NCBI GenBank assembly: GCA_033239005.1
Contig: BSQZ01000006.1
Span: 3,905,501-3,969,500, forward strand
DNA length: 64,000 bases
Reading direction: 5' to 3'
Origin: Lamellibrachia satsuma
Taxonomy: Eukaryota; Annelida; Polychaeta; Sabellida; Siboglinidae
Positions 1-13,402 of the stretch are shown here, in pieces (within the stretch, counting starts at the first letter, position 1; every line of letters begins with the position of its first letter). The translations under genes were made by a program, and so were the position numbers. The notes beneath the pieces are model-generated. The model had not been told where the DNA came from, did not search any database, and was given only the letters and a program-made list of their open reading frames with translations.

Positions 1-572
1 AGTAGTATGTACAGTAGTACAGTAGTATGTACAATAGTACAGTAGTATGTAAAGTAGTACAGTAGTATGTACAGTAGTATGTACAGTAGTACAGTAGTAT
101 GTACAGTACTATAGTAGTACGTACAGTTTATGTACAGTAGTACAGTAGTATGTACAGTACTACAGTAGTATGTACAGTAGTACAGTAGTATGTACAGTAG
201 TACAACAATATGTACATTGGTACAGTAGTATGTACAGTACTATAGTATGTACAGTAGTATGTATAGTAGTATGTACAGTAGTACAGTAGTATGTACAGTA
301 CTACAGTAGTATGTACAGTAGTACAGTAATATATACAGTAATACAGTAGTATGTACAGTAGTATGTAAAGTAGTACAGTAGTATGTACAGTAGTATGTAC
401 AGTACTATAGTAGTATGTACAGTAGTATATATAGTAGTATGTATAGTAGTACATTAGTATGTACAGTACTATAGTAGTATGTACAGTAGTATGTACAGTA
501 GTATGTACAGTAGTATGTACAGTAGTACAGTAGTATGTACAGTAGTACAGTAGTATGTACAGTAGTACAGTG
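1..572. repeat. Tandem repeat of ACAGTAGTATGT-type units
   Basis: Irregular array of ACAGTAGTATGT and ACAGTAGT units from the window edge to about 572. The minus-strand open frame of Tyr/Thr repeats is only a reflection of it. Confidence 0.95.
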
Positions 573-2890
573 GTATGCCAGACGATGGTAGTCGTAACTA
601 ATCGTGTACCAAAAACGGAGAGAATTGAAAGATAAAGTTATGTTTACTGCCCGTACTAAGTAGACTACTAATTACAATACTTTTACAGGTATCGCGATAC
701 TGTCACTAAACATTATTGCTAGAAATGTGAAAATGATATAAGAAAGTTGCGAATGCATGTATACTAACCAACTAATAAATATTATTCTAGACTTAGTTGT
801 AATTATGCTATTGATATATTCGACAAGCGGCGCTGTTTACGCGGCGAGACTCACCGAAGACGTCTTCACCGCTCTTGTATATGTACACTCCGTGGGGCTG
901 GCGTACTTTGTCCTATATTCAGGCGTCACGTAAACCCCTCCAAGTCAAACACACGGACGTCGTGAATGCCAAGTCCAGAATGAACAGTGCTCGCTGTAAG
1001 ACAAAGTCTCGCTCCCGGGTAAACAGCGCCACCGCGTAGCGAAGAATGCGAAGTTTGCTGTCTGTCGAGCCACGCGCAGTCTTGTTGGACGTGGGTCTAA
1101 TCATTCGTCATAGGAACACGTGTTAATGACGCGTGACGCACCTCCCACGCTCTATGTTCCTCTCTCGCCTTGTAAGCATGCAAGAACTTTTGCACGGTCA
1201 TTCTTCAAGACGGAAAAGTACAAAACATCGACACATTTTGCCCGTGATATAAGACGAATTCGCATGCACGTGACAACACGTACTTGGCAGCTCTAACGGC
1301 TGTGGACATTATTCCCTGACTTGAGCCGATTAGGTGTGGAGCTGACTTTGGCTTTAACTGATGCCATCTGCGTGTTAATTATCTTCATTGCTTCATTATG
1401 TTGTGTCCAATCCCGGGTATTCCGCCCAATGTATCTGCTACACCGGCACAACGGTTGTGACCTGGCTGGTGACTCTCTGGCCTTGGTACCTCATGCTGAG
1501 CATTGCAATGTCATCTCTTCCGTGAGAACGTTCTCCAGATTCCAACCAAGTCAATACTCAATCAATGCCCGCCACACCGTGCACCACGTAGCGTCAGTGG
1601 CGGGCCACCGATAGCTTCCATTGGCATCACAGACAAGTCAATTAGTTTAATATTAGTCGCGTATGCGTTGGAACATGTCTGGTCCCTTGGCGTGGCGAAC
1701 AATGTTTTGCGACGATATCGCATTAGGGTCCTGATGCAACATAGCCAATATATTTCAATTCGAATAACTTCATAACATTTTCACTATTATGCACACAGCT
1801 GGTGGAATATGTCTATTTACCAACTGTCGCCTATACATCAGTGAGACGTAAGAGTACAGTATAAAATAAGTTTATTAACTAAGCGTGTTTTATGTGTGTC
1901 AAGCCAGAATGTTTATGGCCAAGATTGGTTAACTGACACCAGTTTGAATTATGTCCAGTTCTTAATAAAAACAAGAACTATAGAAGCAGTCGTTGCTGTT
2001 TTAAATATTTTTTAAATAGCCGAACGTACAAATGAGTGTCAGGAAATCGTGGTATCGCTAGCCAGTTGTTAATTATCGTGTTTGAGTTGATTTTTAATTA
2101 AATAAAAACAATTACTTTAGCTATATGAAACGAAAGCTATACGAAACATTACTATTTTAAGTATTACTATTTTATGTATTACTATTTTATGTATTCGGCT
2201 ATCCGTATCTTTTAGACTGACTTGTCCATGAACATTACTTTTATGCAACAGTAAGGCATCTAAGCCTTATCTGGAATTATTTACCGCACGATTACTACAG
2301 AGTCTATATTGATTGATGATATAATAGTCTTATTAATAAATTACCTTTCTGGAGCAACAGCCGGGGCAGCCTGTGCGACTCGTGTCCGGTGTAAACGAAG
2401 CATGAGGTGGATAATACCCAAGTCAGCCGATGTGTAGCGAATTGTTTGGCCTACCCCAAAGAGAGGCGGCCCCGTTTCATGTTGTTTTTACAGCACCTGG
2501 TGCATTGTAATGTAATGTAAAGTAAATGCGACGTGGGAAACTATTCTAGCCGCACAATGCGTTCATATTTATGAAACAGGTTTTGTTAGCGGCTGTTTGT
2601 TTGGGAACAATTAGGCAGCTGGATTACGACGTCCGCGGGTCAGACCCACCCAGGACCACAAATAAACCGGTTCTTTCGCGCTATTGTCGCTATCGGCAAG
2701 CACTTACGAACCGTCCAGTGACTGCCGAAGTACGCGTGGCGGCGAATAATCGGGTTACTTCTTTTCGTCTGGTTCTAATCAAGTGTATATTCAGTAGAGC
2801 CTGGGTTAATGTGACCTCCCAGCACCCCGGCGTTCCTGGCATTGTTTTGTCAAGCCACGGTGGTCAGCTCCAGTTACGTAATCAGTAATC
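573..2890. other. Gene-free stretch, nothing recognised
   Basis: Unique-looking sequence with scattered short open frames lacking splice support or family resemblance. A short ATGTAATGTAAAGTAA tail near 2,505-2,525 could be the end of an old retroposon but cannot be placed. Confidence 0.5.
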
Positions 2891-2904
2891 TGGGCATACT
2901 ATAG

Positions 2905-3135
2905 AGCCAGCCACACATACCGATTCTTCAGTTGACAACATGTTGGTGACTACTTTTTCAGTTGGCAACTCAAATGTAGTCATTATGTGTACGTTCTCCA
3001 CCAACAGTTGGCAACACTTTTTGTGAACCTCGGGCACATAAAAAACCGGTCGGCCGCCGGTCGGCTGCCAGGCGGCCGATGGGTAGTGGTCGGCAGACAA
3101 ACTGTTGGCTACTAAAAGTCGGTATGTGTATGGCG
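2905..3135. mobile_element. Possible short inverted-repeat element (MITE-like)
   Basis: CACACATACCGATT at the left and AGTCGGTATGTGTATGG at the right form imperfect inverted ends about 230 bp apart, with TTGRCAACA-like motifs inside both. No clear target duplication was found. Confidence 0.35.
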
Positions 3136-3254
3136 CGCCATTAGCATTCATTAGCTCATTCAAATTGTCCTAGGAATTTGTCAGACTTTATCAACAACAT
3201 ATTAACCAGTAGTTAATTTAGTTAAACAAATATTACAACTTGTAGAATAAAAAA

Positions 3255-3730
3255 ATATTTCAGAATTGCCGAGTGCAATAACCAAGGACTCGCATAAAAC
3301 ACATTACATGAAACTACAATAAATACCCTATGTGACTCCATGATTCGACCAGTGCTGGAATATGCATGACCAACCTGGAACCGTAAATAATATGTCAAAA
3401 GGATATACATGAATTAGAGAAAGTTCAGAAGAGAGCGCTGGAACTCAGCAAAACATCTATCGAATAATTTCCTTTGGAACAGAGACGGAAATCAGCGAGA
3501 GTTAGGTCTATATAAAAACATCAATGGTCTAAACAGGAAAATCCCAGAATTTTTTTTATCAATGTAGTAATAAGCGGAGATGCTATAAATGCACAGTGCA
3601 TAGATCTGTTAATATTTCTTCACAAACAGAGACATCGATTGTTGGAACAAACTTCCTGAAGAAGTCATGTCAGCATCTACTCTGAACACCCTCAAGAAGG
3701 TATTGAGGTTTCTAGCCATCATTTCAAAGA
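3255..3730 (+). pseudogene. Degenerate LINE C-terminal relic
   Basis: Broken translations read SMIRPVLEYA then PTWNR, ELEKVQKRALELS, and later DCWNKLPEEVMSASTLNTLK, the order typical of the end of CR1/L2-like ORF2. Many stops and frameshifts. Confidence 0.75.
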
Positions 3731-4566
3731 AACAATACGACCAAGTATGACAACTTGACAATTGACAAGTAACCCATGAAAGCAACAAACCTCTTAAAAA
3801 CACACAAGTCTGACACCACTCAATTCCCACACAGTTGTTTAGTGCAAGGCATGCGAACAAGAAGAAACAATAAAAAGAAATATCTTCTCAACAAGGAAAC
3901 ATGAGTCGGAACGGTCACATACTAGATTACTGTAATAACTTAGTTGTGACTAATTTAGTGCATTGTGAGAAACAAAGCATAACATTTGCATTAATAACAG
4001 TAAATTACCCGTGAGGCTATTGTGCACTGCCTATCTAATATACAGCTGTAGTATTTACATATGTTCGGTATATTCACTACGCATTGACCAAGAGCATTAC
4101 TGTGTCACTGCTCTTTCGAAGTGGACCGCGGTGCAAACATCTTTAGAGAACAGACCGTTTATTTCGGGACTAGTCTTTATCGATTCTCGGAAACCGCACG
4201 TGTTCACAAAACGATTGACGATTGTCGTTTAATAGCTTCTTTGTGTATGACATATATTGCAAGGTATTATCACGTGCATTCCAGATGCGTCACAACAATT
4301 AACGTGTTCATTCCTACTGCTTCCACCGACAGCAGGAGACGAGCGGCGAACTCGAGCGAATTGAGACAATTTGCCGTCATTGTATGTACAGCACGGACGT
4401 AGTTGTAGGCTCTCGTTCTTCCCTTCTGTATCCGACTATGGAACCAGCTGCTTGAGTGCATAGTTACACCCCAACTCTAGACACAGTCAAGGAAGGGTTG
4501 GTCACTCTGGATGGGTAGGTTTAACCAGTACCACATTTTAGCACGGATTTTAAGCCGTATCTAAAC

Positions 4567-4644
4567 TGCATATATACAACTCGCGTTGTATATATGCATT
4601 GTCGCACTGTCGTGACTATGTATTGTCACGACAGTGCGACAATG
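4567..4644. repeat. Two adjoining perfect hairpins
   Basis: First hairpin: arms 4,567-4,580 and 4,585-4,598 (TGCATATATACAAC and its exact complement) with loop TCGC. Second: arms 4,597-4,616 and 4,625-4,644 (CATTGTCGCACTGTCGTGAC and its exact complement) with an 8-nt loop. The two share two bases. Confidence 0.95.
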
Positions 4645-4716
4645 CTCCAAACTGGGATTATGCACATATACGGAAGAAGAAGGTTACATTTACAAACAAA
4701 ATCCAACTGACGTCAG

Positions 4717-4797
4717 TATACACATATTAGCTTACCTCTTGGTACCACTGCGCCCATATACACATATTAGCTTACCTCTTGGTACCACTGCGCCCAT
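4717..4797. repeat. 40-bp direct duplication
   Basis: The unit TATACACATATTAGCTTACC with its following 20 bases is present twice in tandem, essentially identical, so the copy is recent. Confidence 0.95.
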
Positions 4798-5046
4798 ACT
4801 ACGTGTGTTTTGTCCAAAGACCAGGCTCTTAAGCCGGATGTAATGAATGCTCGTATAATTTCCTTCGTCCGTACTTTGACGCTTACACTCGTTCACGTCA
4901 AATTCCTAATCCGATTTGGAAGTCCAGTCGATTACACGTGCGCTATTTACATTGACCACTTGTTCCGGTCTGCCCCAATAATCGATACAAGAACAAAGCT
5001 AAGACGGCACGGACGTGTGCTGACCAGGAGAGGACACTACAGTCAT

Positions 5047-6075
5047 CGCCTACCACCCTACCACGGCATCCTACCACGGCATCCTACCACGGCATCCTAC
5101 CACGGCACCCTACCACGGCACCCTACCACGGCACCCTACCACGGCATCCTACCACGGCATCCTACCACGTCATCCTACCACGGCATCATACCACGGCATC
5201 CTACCACGGCATCCTACCACGGCATCCTACCACGGCACCCTACCACGGCACCCTACCACGGCACCCTACCACGGCACCCTACCACGGCTTCCTACCACGG
5301 CATCCTACCACGGCACCCTACCACGGCATCCTACCACGGCATCCTACCACGGCACCCTACCACGACATCCTACCACGGCATCCTACCACGGCATCCTACC
5401 ACGGCATCCTACCACGGCACCCTACCACGGCATCCTACCACGGCATCCTACCACGGCATCCTACCACGGCACCCTACCACGGCACCCTACCACGGCATCC
5501 TACCACGGCATCCTACCACGGCATCCTACCACGGCATCCTACCACGGCACCCTACCACGGCACCCTACCACGGCACCCTACCACGGCATCCTACCACGGC
5601 ATCCTACCACGGCATCCTACCACGGCATCCTACCACGGCATCCTACCACGGCATCCTACCACGGCATCCTACCACGGCACCCTACCACGGCACCCTACCA
5701 CGGCATCCTACCACGGCACCCTACCACGGCACCCTACCACGGCATCCTACCACGGCATCCTACCACGGCATCCTACCACGGCATCCTACCACGGCATCCT
5801 ACCACGGCATCCTACCACGGCATCCTACCACGGCATCCTACCACGGCATCCTACCACGGCATCCTACCACGGCATCCTACCACGGCATCCTACCACGGCA
5901 CCCTACCACGGCACCCTACAACGGCATCCTACCACGGCATCCTACCACGGCACCCTACCACGGCATCCTACCACGGCATCCTACCACGGCATCCTACCAC
6001 GCCATCCTACCACGGCATCCTACCACGCCATCCTACCACGGCATCCTACCACGGCATCCTACCACGGCATCCTAC
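5047..6075. repeat. 13-bp minisatellite (CATCCTACCACGG), about 79 copies
   Basis: Near-perfect 13-mers with CATCC/CACCC variants. Because 13 is not a multiple of 3 and the unit has no stop in any forward frame, it makes a spurious 423-codon open frame with a 13-residue period. Confidence 0.97.
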
Positions 6076-6207
6076 GCTTGACCCTACGTTACGTTCAACG
6101 TCAACACGATCGAGTTGCAAAAAAAGCCTTTAGGGTGAACTTTAGTTGATTATGCGATTATGCTTAACTGACCAAAAAGTCGAATTTGTAGGCTACACTC
6201 GATGAGA

Positions 6208-6750
6208 CAAATAAAATCCAGCGTCATCAGCCACGGATGTGGAATAAATACAACCCAGCGTCATCAGCCACGGGTGTTGAATAAATACAACCCAGCGTCA
6301 TCAGTCACGGGTGTGGAATAAATACAACCCAGAGCCATCAGCCACGGGTGTGGAATAAATACAACCCGGCGTCATCTGCCACGGATGTGGAATAAATACA
6401 ACCCAGCGTCATCAGCCACGGGTGTGGAATAAATACAACCCAGCGTCATCTGCCACGGGTGTGGAATAAATACAACCCAGCGTTATCAGCCACGGGTGTA
6501 GAATAAATACAACCCAGCGTCATCTGCCACGGGTGTGGAATAAATACAACCCCGCGTCATCAGCCACGGGTGTGGAATAAATACAACCCAGCGTCATCAG
6601 CCACGGGTGTGGAATAAATACAACACAGCGTCATCAGCCACGGGTGTGGAATAAATACAACCCAGCGTCATCAGCCACGGGTGTGGAATAAATACAACCC
6701 AGCGCCATCAGCCACGGGTGTAGAATAAATACAACACAGCGTCTTCAGCC
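6208..6750. repeat. 37-bp minisatellite, about 14 copies
   Basis: Unit AATAAATACAACCCAGCGTC then ATCAGCCACGGGTGTGG, with a few point variants (CAGCC/CTGCC, GGGTG/GGATG). Confidence 0.95.
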
Positions 6751-6759
6751 TCGTTGGGA

Positions 6760-7960
6760 ACATACATTTCTCAGCAGAAATGTTCACAAATCGCCGAAAA
6801 TCAATCAAAAAAAGAATGTGTCGTTGGTCTGTGAACGTTTACGTGGAGCGGAACCACACATACTGATTGCAACTGTGAATAATATACCTTTCACACCGGT
6901 TGACAACAGCTACAACGCATGGTAGTCCATATGGAGCAAAGTCACAATGTTTGCTTTGATTTAAACTAGGTAAATCAGGTCTGGCGCCGATTCGCTAGGT
7001 GAAACTCGATGAAAATTAAGGTACAACTAATACACTTCACACTTTACTCATACATAGTTGGTTTCAGGTGTTGCTAACTGCAACAGACATATCGACAACA
7101 CAAAAAATAGGCTGATACTGTATGACCGAAACATCACACCACGTTCAACGCTCTCTCTGTGTAACGTCCTTCATCTACTGATGTCCTTCACTGTCTAACA
7201 CCTTTTCTCTCTAATGTCGTTAACCAACTGACGTTCTTCACTAGCTATAGTCGTGTCTCTCTTTCTGGCCACAACACCTTGCCTAATGAGATGCGCGACG
7301 ACCCCTTTAAACGGTGGACGGTCAATTAGTAAGAACACTGTCCAGTTTACCACGTTCGCGTCAACGCCGTCACGTCTGTTTTGTCTCTAGGCAACGGGTC
7401 TCAGATCCGCAGGAATGCGAGACTGCGAGTACACTTACGATCTACCGCATCTAACTTTGCACGCTATCGTTACAATGGACAGGCTTTAAGCGGTTACTGT
7501 ATTGATATCTCGGCGCCGATTTATATCTCGTTTGGATAATTAACGACGATGCTAGTTAGCGGCCGGAATATTACCTGAATTTTCGAATACAACGAATGCA
7601 AGTAGCCGCAACATCTGGACACCACCTTTCAAACCAGTGCGAGTCGCGTCTCGCAAAGGCGGCACCACATTAGGCAAAGATTGCGTAATGGTGATCTGGC
7701 TGCTTGTCCAGAGGCTCGTTTGTGCAAGAGGAACAAGGCTGTTTAACTGATCATGCCCATCAAGCAAGACTCTAAAACGGTTACGAATTGGAGTCACAGA
7801 TTGGAGTCAGATGCAGGCGGAATATTACATTGCAAGTGACGAGGTGGCTTCTATCTTGATAATTGGCAGGGCAAGCCTTTGGCAGAGTCCATATGTCAGG
7901 GTGTTGACGCAAATCGGTGTTTAGAGATTGTGACAGCAGCTCTTGGAGGGCCAACGGCGT
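6760..7960. other. Gene-free stretch
   Basis: No supported gene. Weak CTTCACT/AACGTC-type repeats lie near 7,140-7,260, and ACCACACATACTGATTGCAA at about 6,853 resembles the end of the inverted-repeat element at 2,905. Confidence 0.4.
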
Positions 7961-7971
7961 TCAGGCGTTCC

Positions 7972-8167
7972 GAAAGACACTTACAAAGTGGGGTGAACGA
8001 AAGACACTTACAAAGTGGGGTGAACGAAAGACACTTACAAAGTGGGGTGAACGAAAGACACTTACAAAGTGGGGTGAACGAAACTGCCAAAGTTTCGATA
8101 TGACAGCAGGTGGATTCGAACCACCCGATCGGCAATCCTGGGCTTTGACCGCGAGATCACCGCCCCT
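7972..8167 (-). mobile_element. Truncated tRNA-derived SINE with internal 27-bp expansion
   Basis: Read on the minus strand, GGTGGTTCGAATCCACC is a tRNA T-arm with a B box, followed by CGAAACTTTGGCAGTTTCG and TTCACCCCAC. This parallels the fuller SINE at 30,700 (CGAACCTTTGGCAAGTTTGA then TCACCCCAC). The copy ends in a 27-bp unit repeated four times (7,972-8,079). Confidence 0.75.
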
Positions 8168-8309
8168 TATGTGTAAACGTATTTGCATCGTAATAAAAGG
8201 GTTCAAACCCAAGACCGCAGTCGTTACATTGTCTGATTCTTGACGGAAGAAAATTAAAATACCGAGTTGTCTCACATATATAATGTTATGACGATTTTTA
8301 AACAAGTAC

Positions 8310-9580
8310 CAATAAAATTATGCTGGAATACTAAGCTAGAGTCGCGGCTCAGATATTCTTCAATCATGTCCTTACTTGTCCACGTATAAAATATTATTCA
8401 CAACGGCTGGAAATAGTTATATGCACTTTCCCTATGCATTGGACAATCAACTCTAGAGAGCAACATGCATCAGGCTAACACACAAGGAAATTTGTCTCAC
8501 TCACTGGTAAACGGCAGCCTGTCGACTTGAGCCAACGTTCCACGGGCTTACCACAACCACATTATAACGACACAATAAGATAATGACGATAATCATAATT
8601 ATGTCTAAATCATGGACGGTAACCACGACAGATGAAAAACAGAATGACGACAAATGTGGCTTTATACTCCTCTAATTGCGCCGAATGGATATCAAGTGTA
8701 ACGATTATTTTACTATCTCAGAAATCTACCAAAAATAATTCCTATCGATTAAGTTGTTTGCACTGCAATGGTAGCTTTATGATGGACGAGTTGTTTTCTT
8801 AGCAAATAAACAACTCGGTTCGTGGACAATCCTTCGAATGAATAAACACAATTGAAACCAGGAAGTTCTGATTCGTTGGTTTTATTATGACGCATAATCC
8901 TACTCTACGCGCGCTGACTGCATGATTGTGACGTTTGATTGTGACGTTTCTGGGTTTTTTATTTACTGCAATTTGTGACGGCGGAAAAAGGCATTACATA
9001 AAAAAAATTGGAAATATAAACGGTTTCGAAGAGACTCCGACTGGTGAATTATGAGTTATATTGGCGAGGCAGACACTATCTAGAATTCCGCTTATCTGGA
9101 GCGCCGCTTTCATCCAGTAAATCCAGTGATGTGCGATACAGTACTATGTGATTCCGTCACAGCAAACATGCTCGTATCCAGGGAAAGGATACGCAGCGTT
9201 CCCTGAAGAGCATTTGTCTTATGTTGTCGTCGTTCGGGGCGTTTTTCATGCCCTCATATGTAAATGGTGGACTTTTGTTTGATTAAACCTCGACGAAATA
9301 GTCGCATCGTTGTGGTCGGCTGCCACAACCCCCCCCCGCTCCTAAGTTAAATCCTTTGTTCACCCCTAGCAAATCCCAAAATCGTCATTGGGAACGTACT
9401 AAACACTGACCGTGAGTTGAGGTCCACTTCTTTGTCGTCGCGCGCTGTTCAATACCACAAGATCACTTCACTGAATACATCGCCGGCCAGTGGTCTCAGT
9501 CGGCACGCGCGGCGGACTTCCGCCACGCGTGGCTGCTTCCTTTAAACACAAACACAAGTATTACGAGTACGAATACTTTT
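8310..9580. other. Gene-free stretch, nothing recognised
   Basis: No open frame with splice or family support on either strand and no clear repeat. Confidence 0.5.
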
Positions 9581-9654
9581 ACTTCAGGTAAATAAACCCA
9601 TATACAAGCAAATATACATGTACATAAACATATAATCATGTATTATACATAAAC

Positions 9655-9659
9655 ACACA

Positions 9660-9707
<48 letters not shown>

Positions 9708-9722
9708 CACACATACACACAC
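9655..9722. repeat. (ACGC)n / (AC)n microsatellite
   Basis: Alternating purine-pyrimidine run: ACGC units, then AC units. Confidence 0.95.
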
Positions 9723-9836
9723 AGTGTATCAGTAAAAAAATATGTTATGACAAAGACAAAATCAATTAAAACTATACATACATAAAAATACACAAAAAAT
9801 AGATACATTAAAAATAAATAAGTTACAAATATATAA

Positions 9837-9943
<107 letters not shown>

Positions 9944-9989
9944 TATTTATACAAGTGTTCACATATTTTATCAAATTATTTCCAATGTT

Positions 9990-10800
9990 ATAAATCCGTT
10001 TTCTAAAACCTTATATATTCTTACGCATTAGGGCGTCAAAATTCAATGGAATTGTTGACAAACATACAACTGGCACTGTCCCATCAAGAATTCGCCTATG
10101 CATGTTGTCGTGGACAACTTTCTGTTTTACTCTTGTTAAAATTTACCCAGAGTTGGAAACAATAAATTGTACAACAATAGGCATGAAATAGATGCAGTTT
10201 TACACCAACTGAACATTTGTGAAATTTCTGAATGATACTGTTAGACTTGGACTAAAACCTACGAAGATGTCTTAACATATCTTCGTCATTCTTCAGATCA
10301 TTACAAATGATCACACCTAAATACTTGGCCTTTTCAACATATTCAAGTTTGTTTTATTCAAGTAAACATCGGGACATTGTAGTTGATAGCCATGTGTTTG
10401 GACAATCATAAATTTTATAGGGTTATATAAAATATAATTTTCTAAACCATATTTAGAACATATATTCAGTAAAGCCTGTAGACCAGGGACTAGGCGCAAT
10501 AACACATAAATCGTCTGCGTAAAACATGGTTAGCACAGCAGTTGTTAATGTGACATCCAATACCAGCAATGTTTAATGTATTACTTAAATAATCCACATA
10601 TACTGTAAATAAATATGGTGATAATATCCCACCTTGCCGAAAACCGTTCGATACATTAACAAATCTGGAGGTCATGGTACCACACTTAATACAGAACATT
10701 TGGGTTATGTACCAGTATAAGAGAATACGTACGAGCAATATAGGCACACCTAGAGTAAGTAGTTTCTTAAGAAGTATCCAATGGTTAACTTTATCGGATG
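9990..10800 (-). pseudogene. LINE reverse-transcriptase relic
   Basis: Minus-strand fragments include FVNVSNGFRQGGILSPYLFT then VYVDYLSNTLN and GIGCHINNCC. In the next frame (about 10,493-10,530) MFYADDLCVIAPSP carries the YADD catalytic box, followed by VPGLQALLNICSKYGLENYI. At least one frameshift separates the pieces. Confidence 0.85.
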
Positions 10801-11029
10801 CCTTAGATCCTTATAAAAAAACATGTATACACTGGGCTGTTTTAGCCTCTATTGTACTCCTACTGTCCCAAGGTGTCACGCATCGATGGCTATAATTGAT
10901 TCGGTTGCCCACAATCGTGGTTGTCTCCGCTGATGAAACATGTGACGCCACACCAACAAGGCAAGTAGTAATACTGTGTTGATAACAACCAGTCCTTGAA
11001 AGAACAAATGTAGAGCCAATAAACTCAAC

Positions 11030-11250
11030 AATATTGAAAAGGAGATTAAGATATTTGGAACATGTCCTTAGAATGCCGTCAACAAGAACACCAAAGCAGG
11101 CGTCGTACTGGAAACCATCTGGAAAATAAGAAAAGACCAACGAACTATTGCAAGAGAGGCACAAACCCACAAATAAAGACACCGGACCTTGAAAGAATGG
11201 CTGCAGATAGAAATGTGTGGCGTCGATTGCTCTATACGTTCTGTGCCTAA
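11030..11250 (+). pseudogene. Degenerate LINE C-terminal fragment
   Basis: Pieces resembling RRLRYLEHVLRMPSTRTPKQ and LERMAADRNVWRR then LCA follow the usual order of the ORF2 tail in RTE/Nimb-like LINEs. Several frames and stops. Confidence 0.65.
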
Positions 11251-11259
11251 CGGCGCAGT

Positions 11260-12900
11260 AAGTAAGTATTTATTTTAAGTTAATAAATGTTATGAGAAAT
11301 TGACAACGGTAAATAAATTGTGTGTGGCAGTTTTAGAGCCACCGTTGAGACCGGCATCGGTTATATTACTTACCAGATTATTTATTTTTGTAAAAATCAC
11401 GCCAACGCGGCGACACAATTTTTGTTAGGCAAAACATGACTCGTGATTAATTACAATTTCCTTAGTGGGCGGACCTGACGCAGACTTCTGGAGCAACACG
11501 CCAAAGACAAAACAATGCTGAGTGATGTCTACATTCCCGATAATTTTCGTTCCGTATATTTACATACAACACGATTTTAATAAGCGCGTGTAGTATTTAA
11601 TCGTACAGTATTTAATCGTGTAGTATTTAATCGCAGACACGACAGGGCTTACGTATTAAACTGCGCGGTTTTAACTTCGACCAAAATCCGATCATAGACG
11701 CAATTGCTAAGATGAATAATGCAATGTAATTCTGTCTCGGGCTACAGGGCCAGTGTACGCAGTCAACACGTGTTGGCAAAGAACAAGGATACGTTAGTCG
11801 AGTTAAGCAGTCGTACAAAGACTGACACTTAACTATTTATTATTCTCCGACATGCAATGCATAAGAGCGGAGTACTCGAACGACAACACGCGTCCTACTT
11901 CATTAGAATAAACTAAAGTCGAGCACTATAAGACGGGTTGCGACATAATCCTCGCGGCAGTGCATAATCGACAGATTTATGAGCGCGTGCTTTCTTTACT
12001 TGGCCGAACAACTCACGACCAACAAGCACGAACACACGCAGGTCGTGGCAAAGACGGATGTGTCTGCAGTCTTCGAGAGGGAGAAAAACGCCGCACGAGT
12101 TGCACAGGATTTCAGAGACGGACATTAATAATAAGTGTACAACCGGAAACCATGGCAACGACGCTTATGGTGGCGTAAAACGACTTCAATCGCAGACATG
12201 CCGTTTTGTTTCAGTTGAAATCCGTAGGCCCTATTTTCGACTTGAAATTCTGTTTAAATCCATACAATATTTTTCCTTGGTTAATCAGCCAATTGTATTC
12301 CGATTTTTTCGAGTGTCACCACTGATCAGGTAACGAAATGCGCCAGGTTTCGCCGAACATATGCTTACATTCATATAAGCCTCAAAGTAGTTGTGCTTCG
12401 GCCGCTACACGTTTATCATTCGATGTTACACAAGATTTAAGATAGTTACGTAGGCTTACCGCACCACAGTTTTTTTCTTAAATTTAAAACAAATCCGTAT
12501 ACAGCCATAGTGAATACAGATGGATAATCCGTCCGAAGCGGCATGTCTGAATTGTATACGCTGAATTAGCCAATAACTTACAGTCGTGTGCTCAGTGGTG
12601 TGTTTAGGGGAGGGGCATTGGACCATGCCCCCTTTGGGGGATAAATAATGTTTTTTCTATTTATTAAATACTCTTGAGTTCCGTTTTTGCTCGCCATAGT
12701 CGGACAAAGTGGGTTTGTCTGCGGCAACATGGGTTAAAATTTATATGTGGCGATTTTATTTGTAACTAAAAGATATGCTTAGATGTTGGTGTCGCATCTC
12801 TTTGTGGGTCCTACATCCATCTACCAGGAACAACAACCCACTTAAACTAACTCTTTAATAAAGAAAAACGGAAGGTATCGGAAACTAACGGTACAAACGA
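11260..12900. other. Gene-free stretch
   Basis: Nothing supported. A small AGTATTTAATCGT repeat occurs near 11,590-11,632. Confidence 0.5.
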
Positions 12901-12939
12901 GAACGAGCACAGTTCAAATTAAAAGTGTGTATCATTGTT

Positions 12940-13144
12940 GCGCATTCATCGTGTGCCAATATGTGTGCACATGATTCTGTATCGGACACAGTCGCCATTC
13001 ATCGTGTGCCAATATGTAGCACACGATTCTGTATCGGACACAGTCGTCATTCATCGTGTGACAATATGTAGCACATGATTCTGTATCGGACACAGTCGTC
13101 ATTCATCGTGTGCCAATATGTAGCACATGATTCTGTATCGGACT
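12940..13144. repeat. 52-bp tandem repeat, 4 copies
   Basis: Unit CATTCATCGTGTGCCAATAT and on. Each unit contains the inverted arms ATCGTGTGC and GCACACGAT (perfect in the second copy, one mismatch in others), so each copy could fold as a hairpin. Confidence 0.93.
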
Positions 13145-13242
13145 GTTTCCGAGAACAATTCGTTAAACCATTTTGCCCGCGCGCTACAGACCCGTTTAGC
13201 CCAAGCTGTTATCTAAAATGGGACATGATTTTTCTTCAGCCG

Positions 13243-13402
13243 CCAAGTACGTCAGCCACCAAGTACGTCAGCCACCAAGTACGTCAGCCACCCAGTATGT
13301 CAGCCACCCAGTACGTCAGCCACCAAGTACGTCAGCCACCAAGAACGTCAGCCAACAAGTACGTCAGCCACCAAGTACGTCAGCCACCAAGTACGTCAGC
13401 AA
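13243..13402. repeat. 16-bp minisatellite (GCCACCAAGTACGTCA), about 10 copies
   Basis: Near-perfect 16-mers. Confidence 0.95.

Noticed and set aside
4810..6081. 423-codon open frame of 13-residue repeats
   Set aside because: A 13-bp array without stops in any forward frame gives this automatically. No start context, no unique domain.
7879..8305. Overlapping small open frames on both strands
   Set aside because: They result from the 27-bp array inside a SINE fragment.
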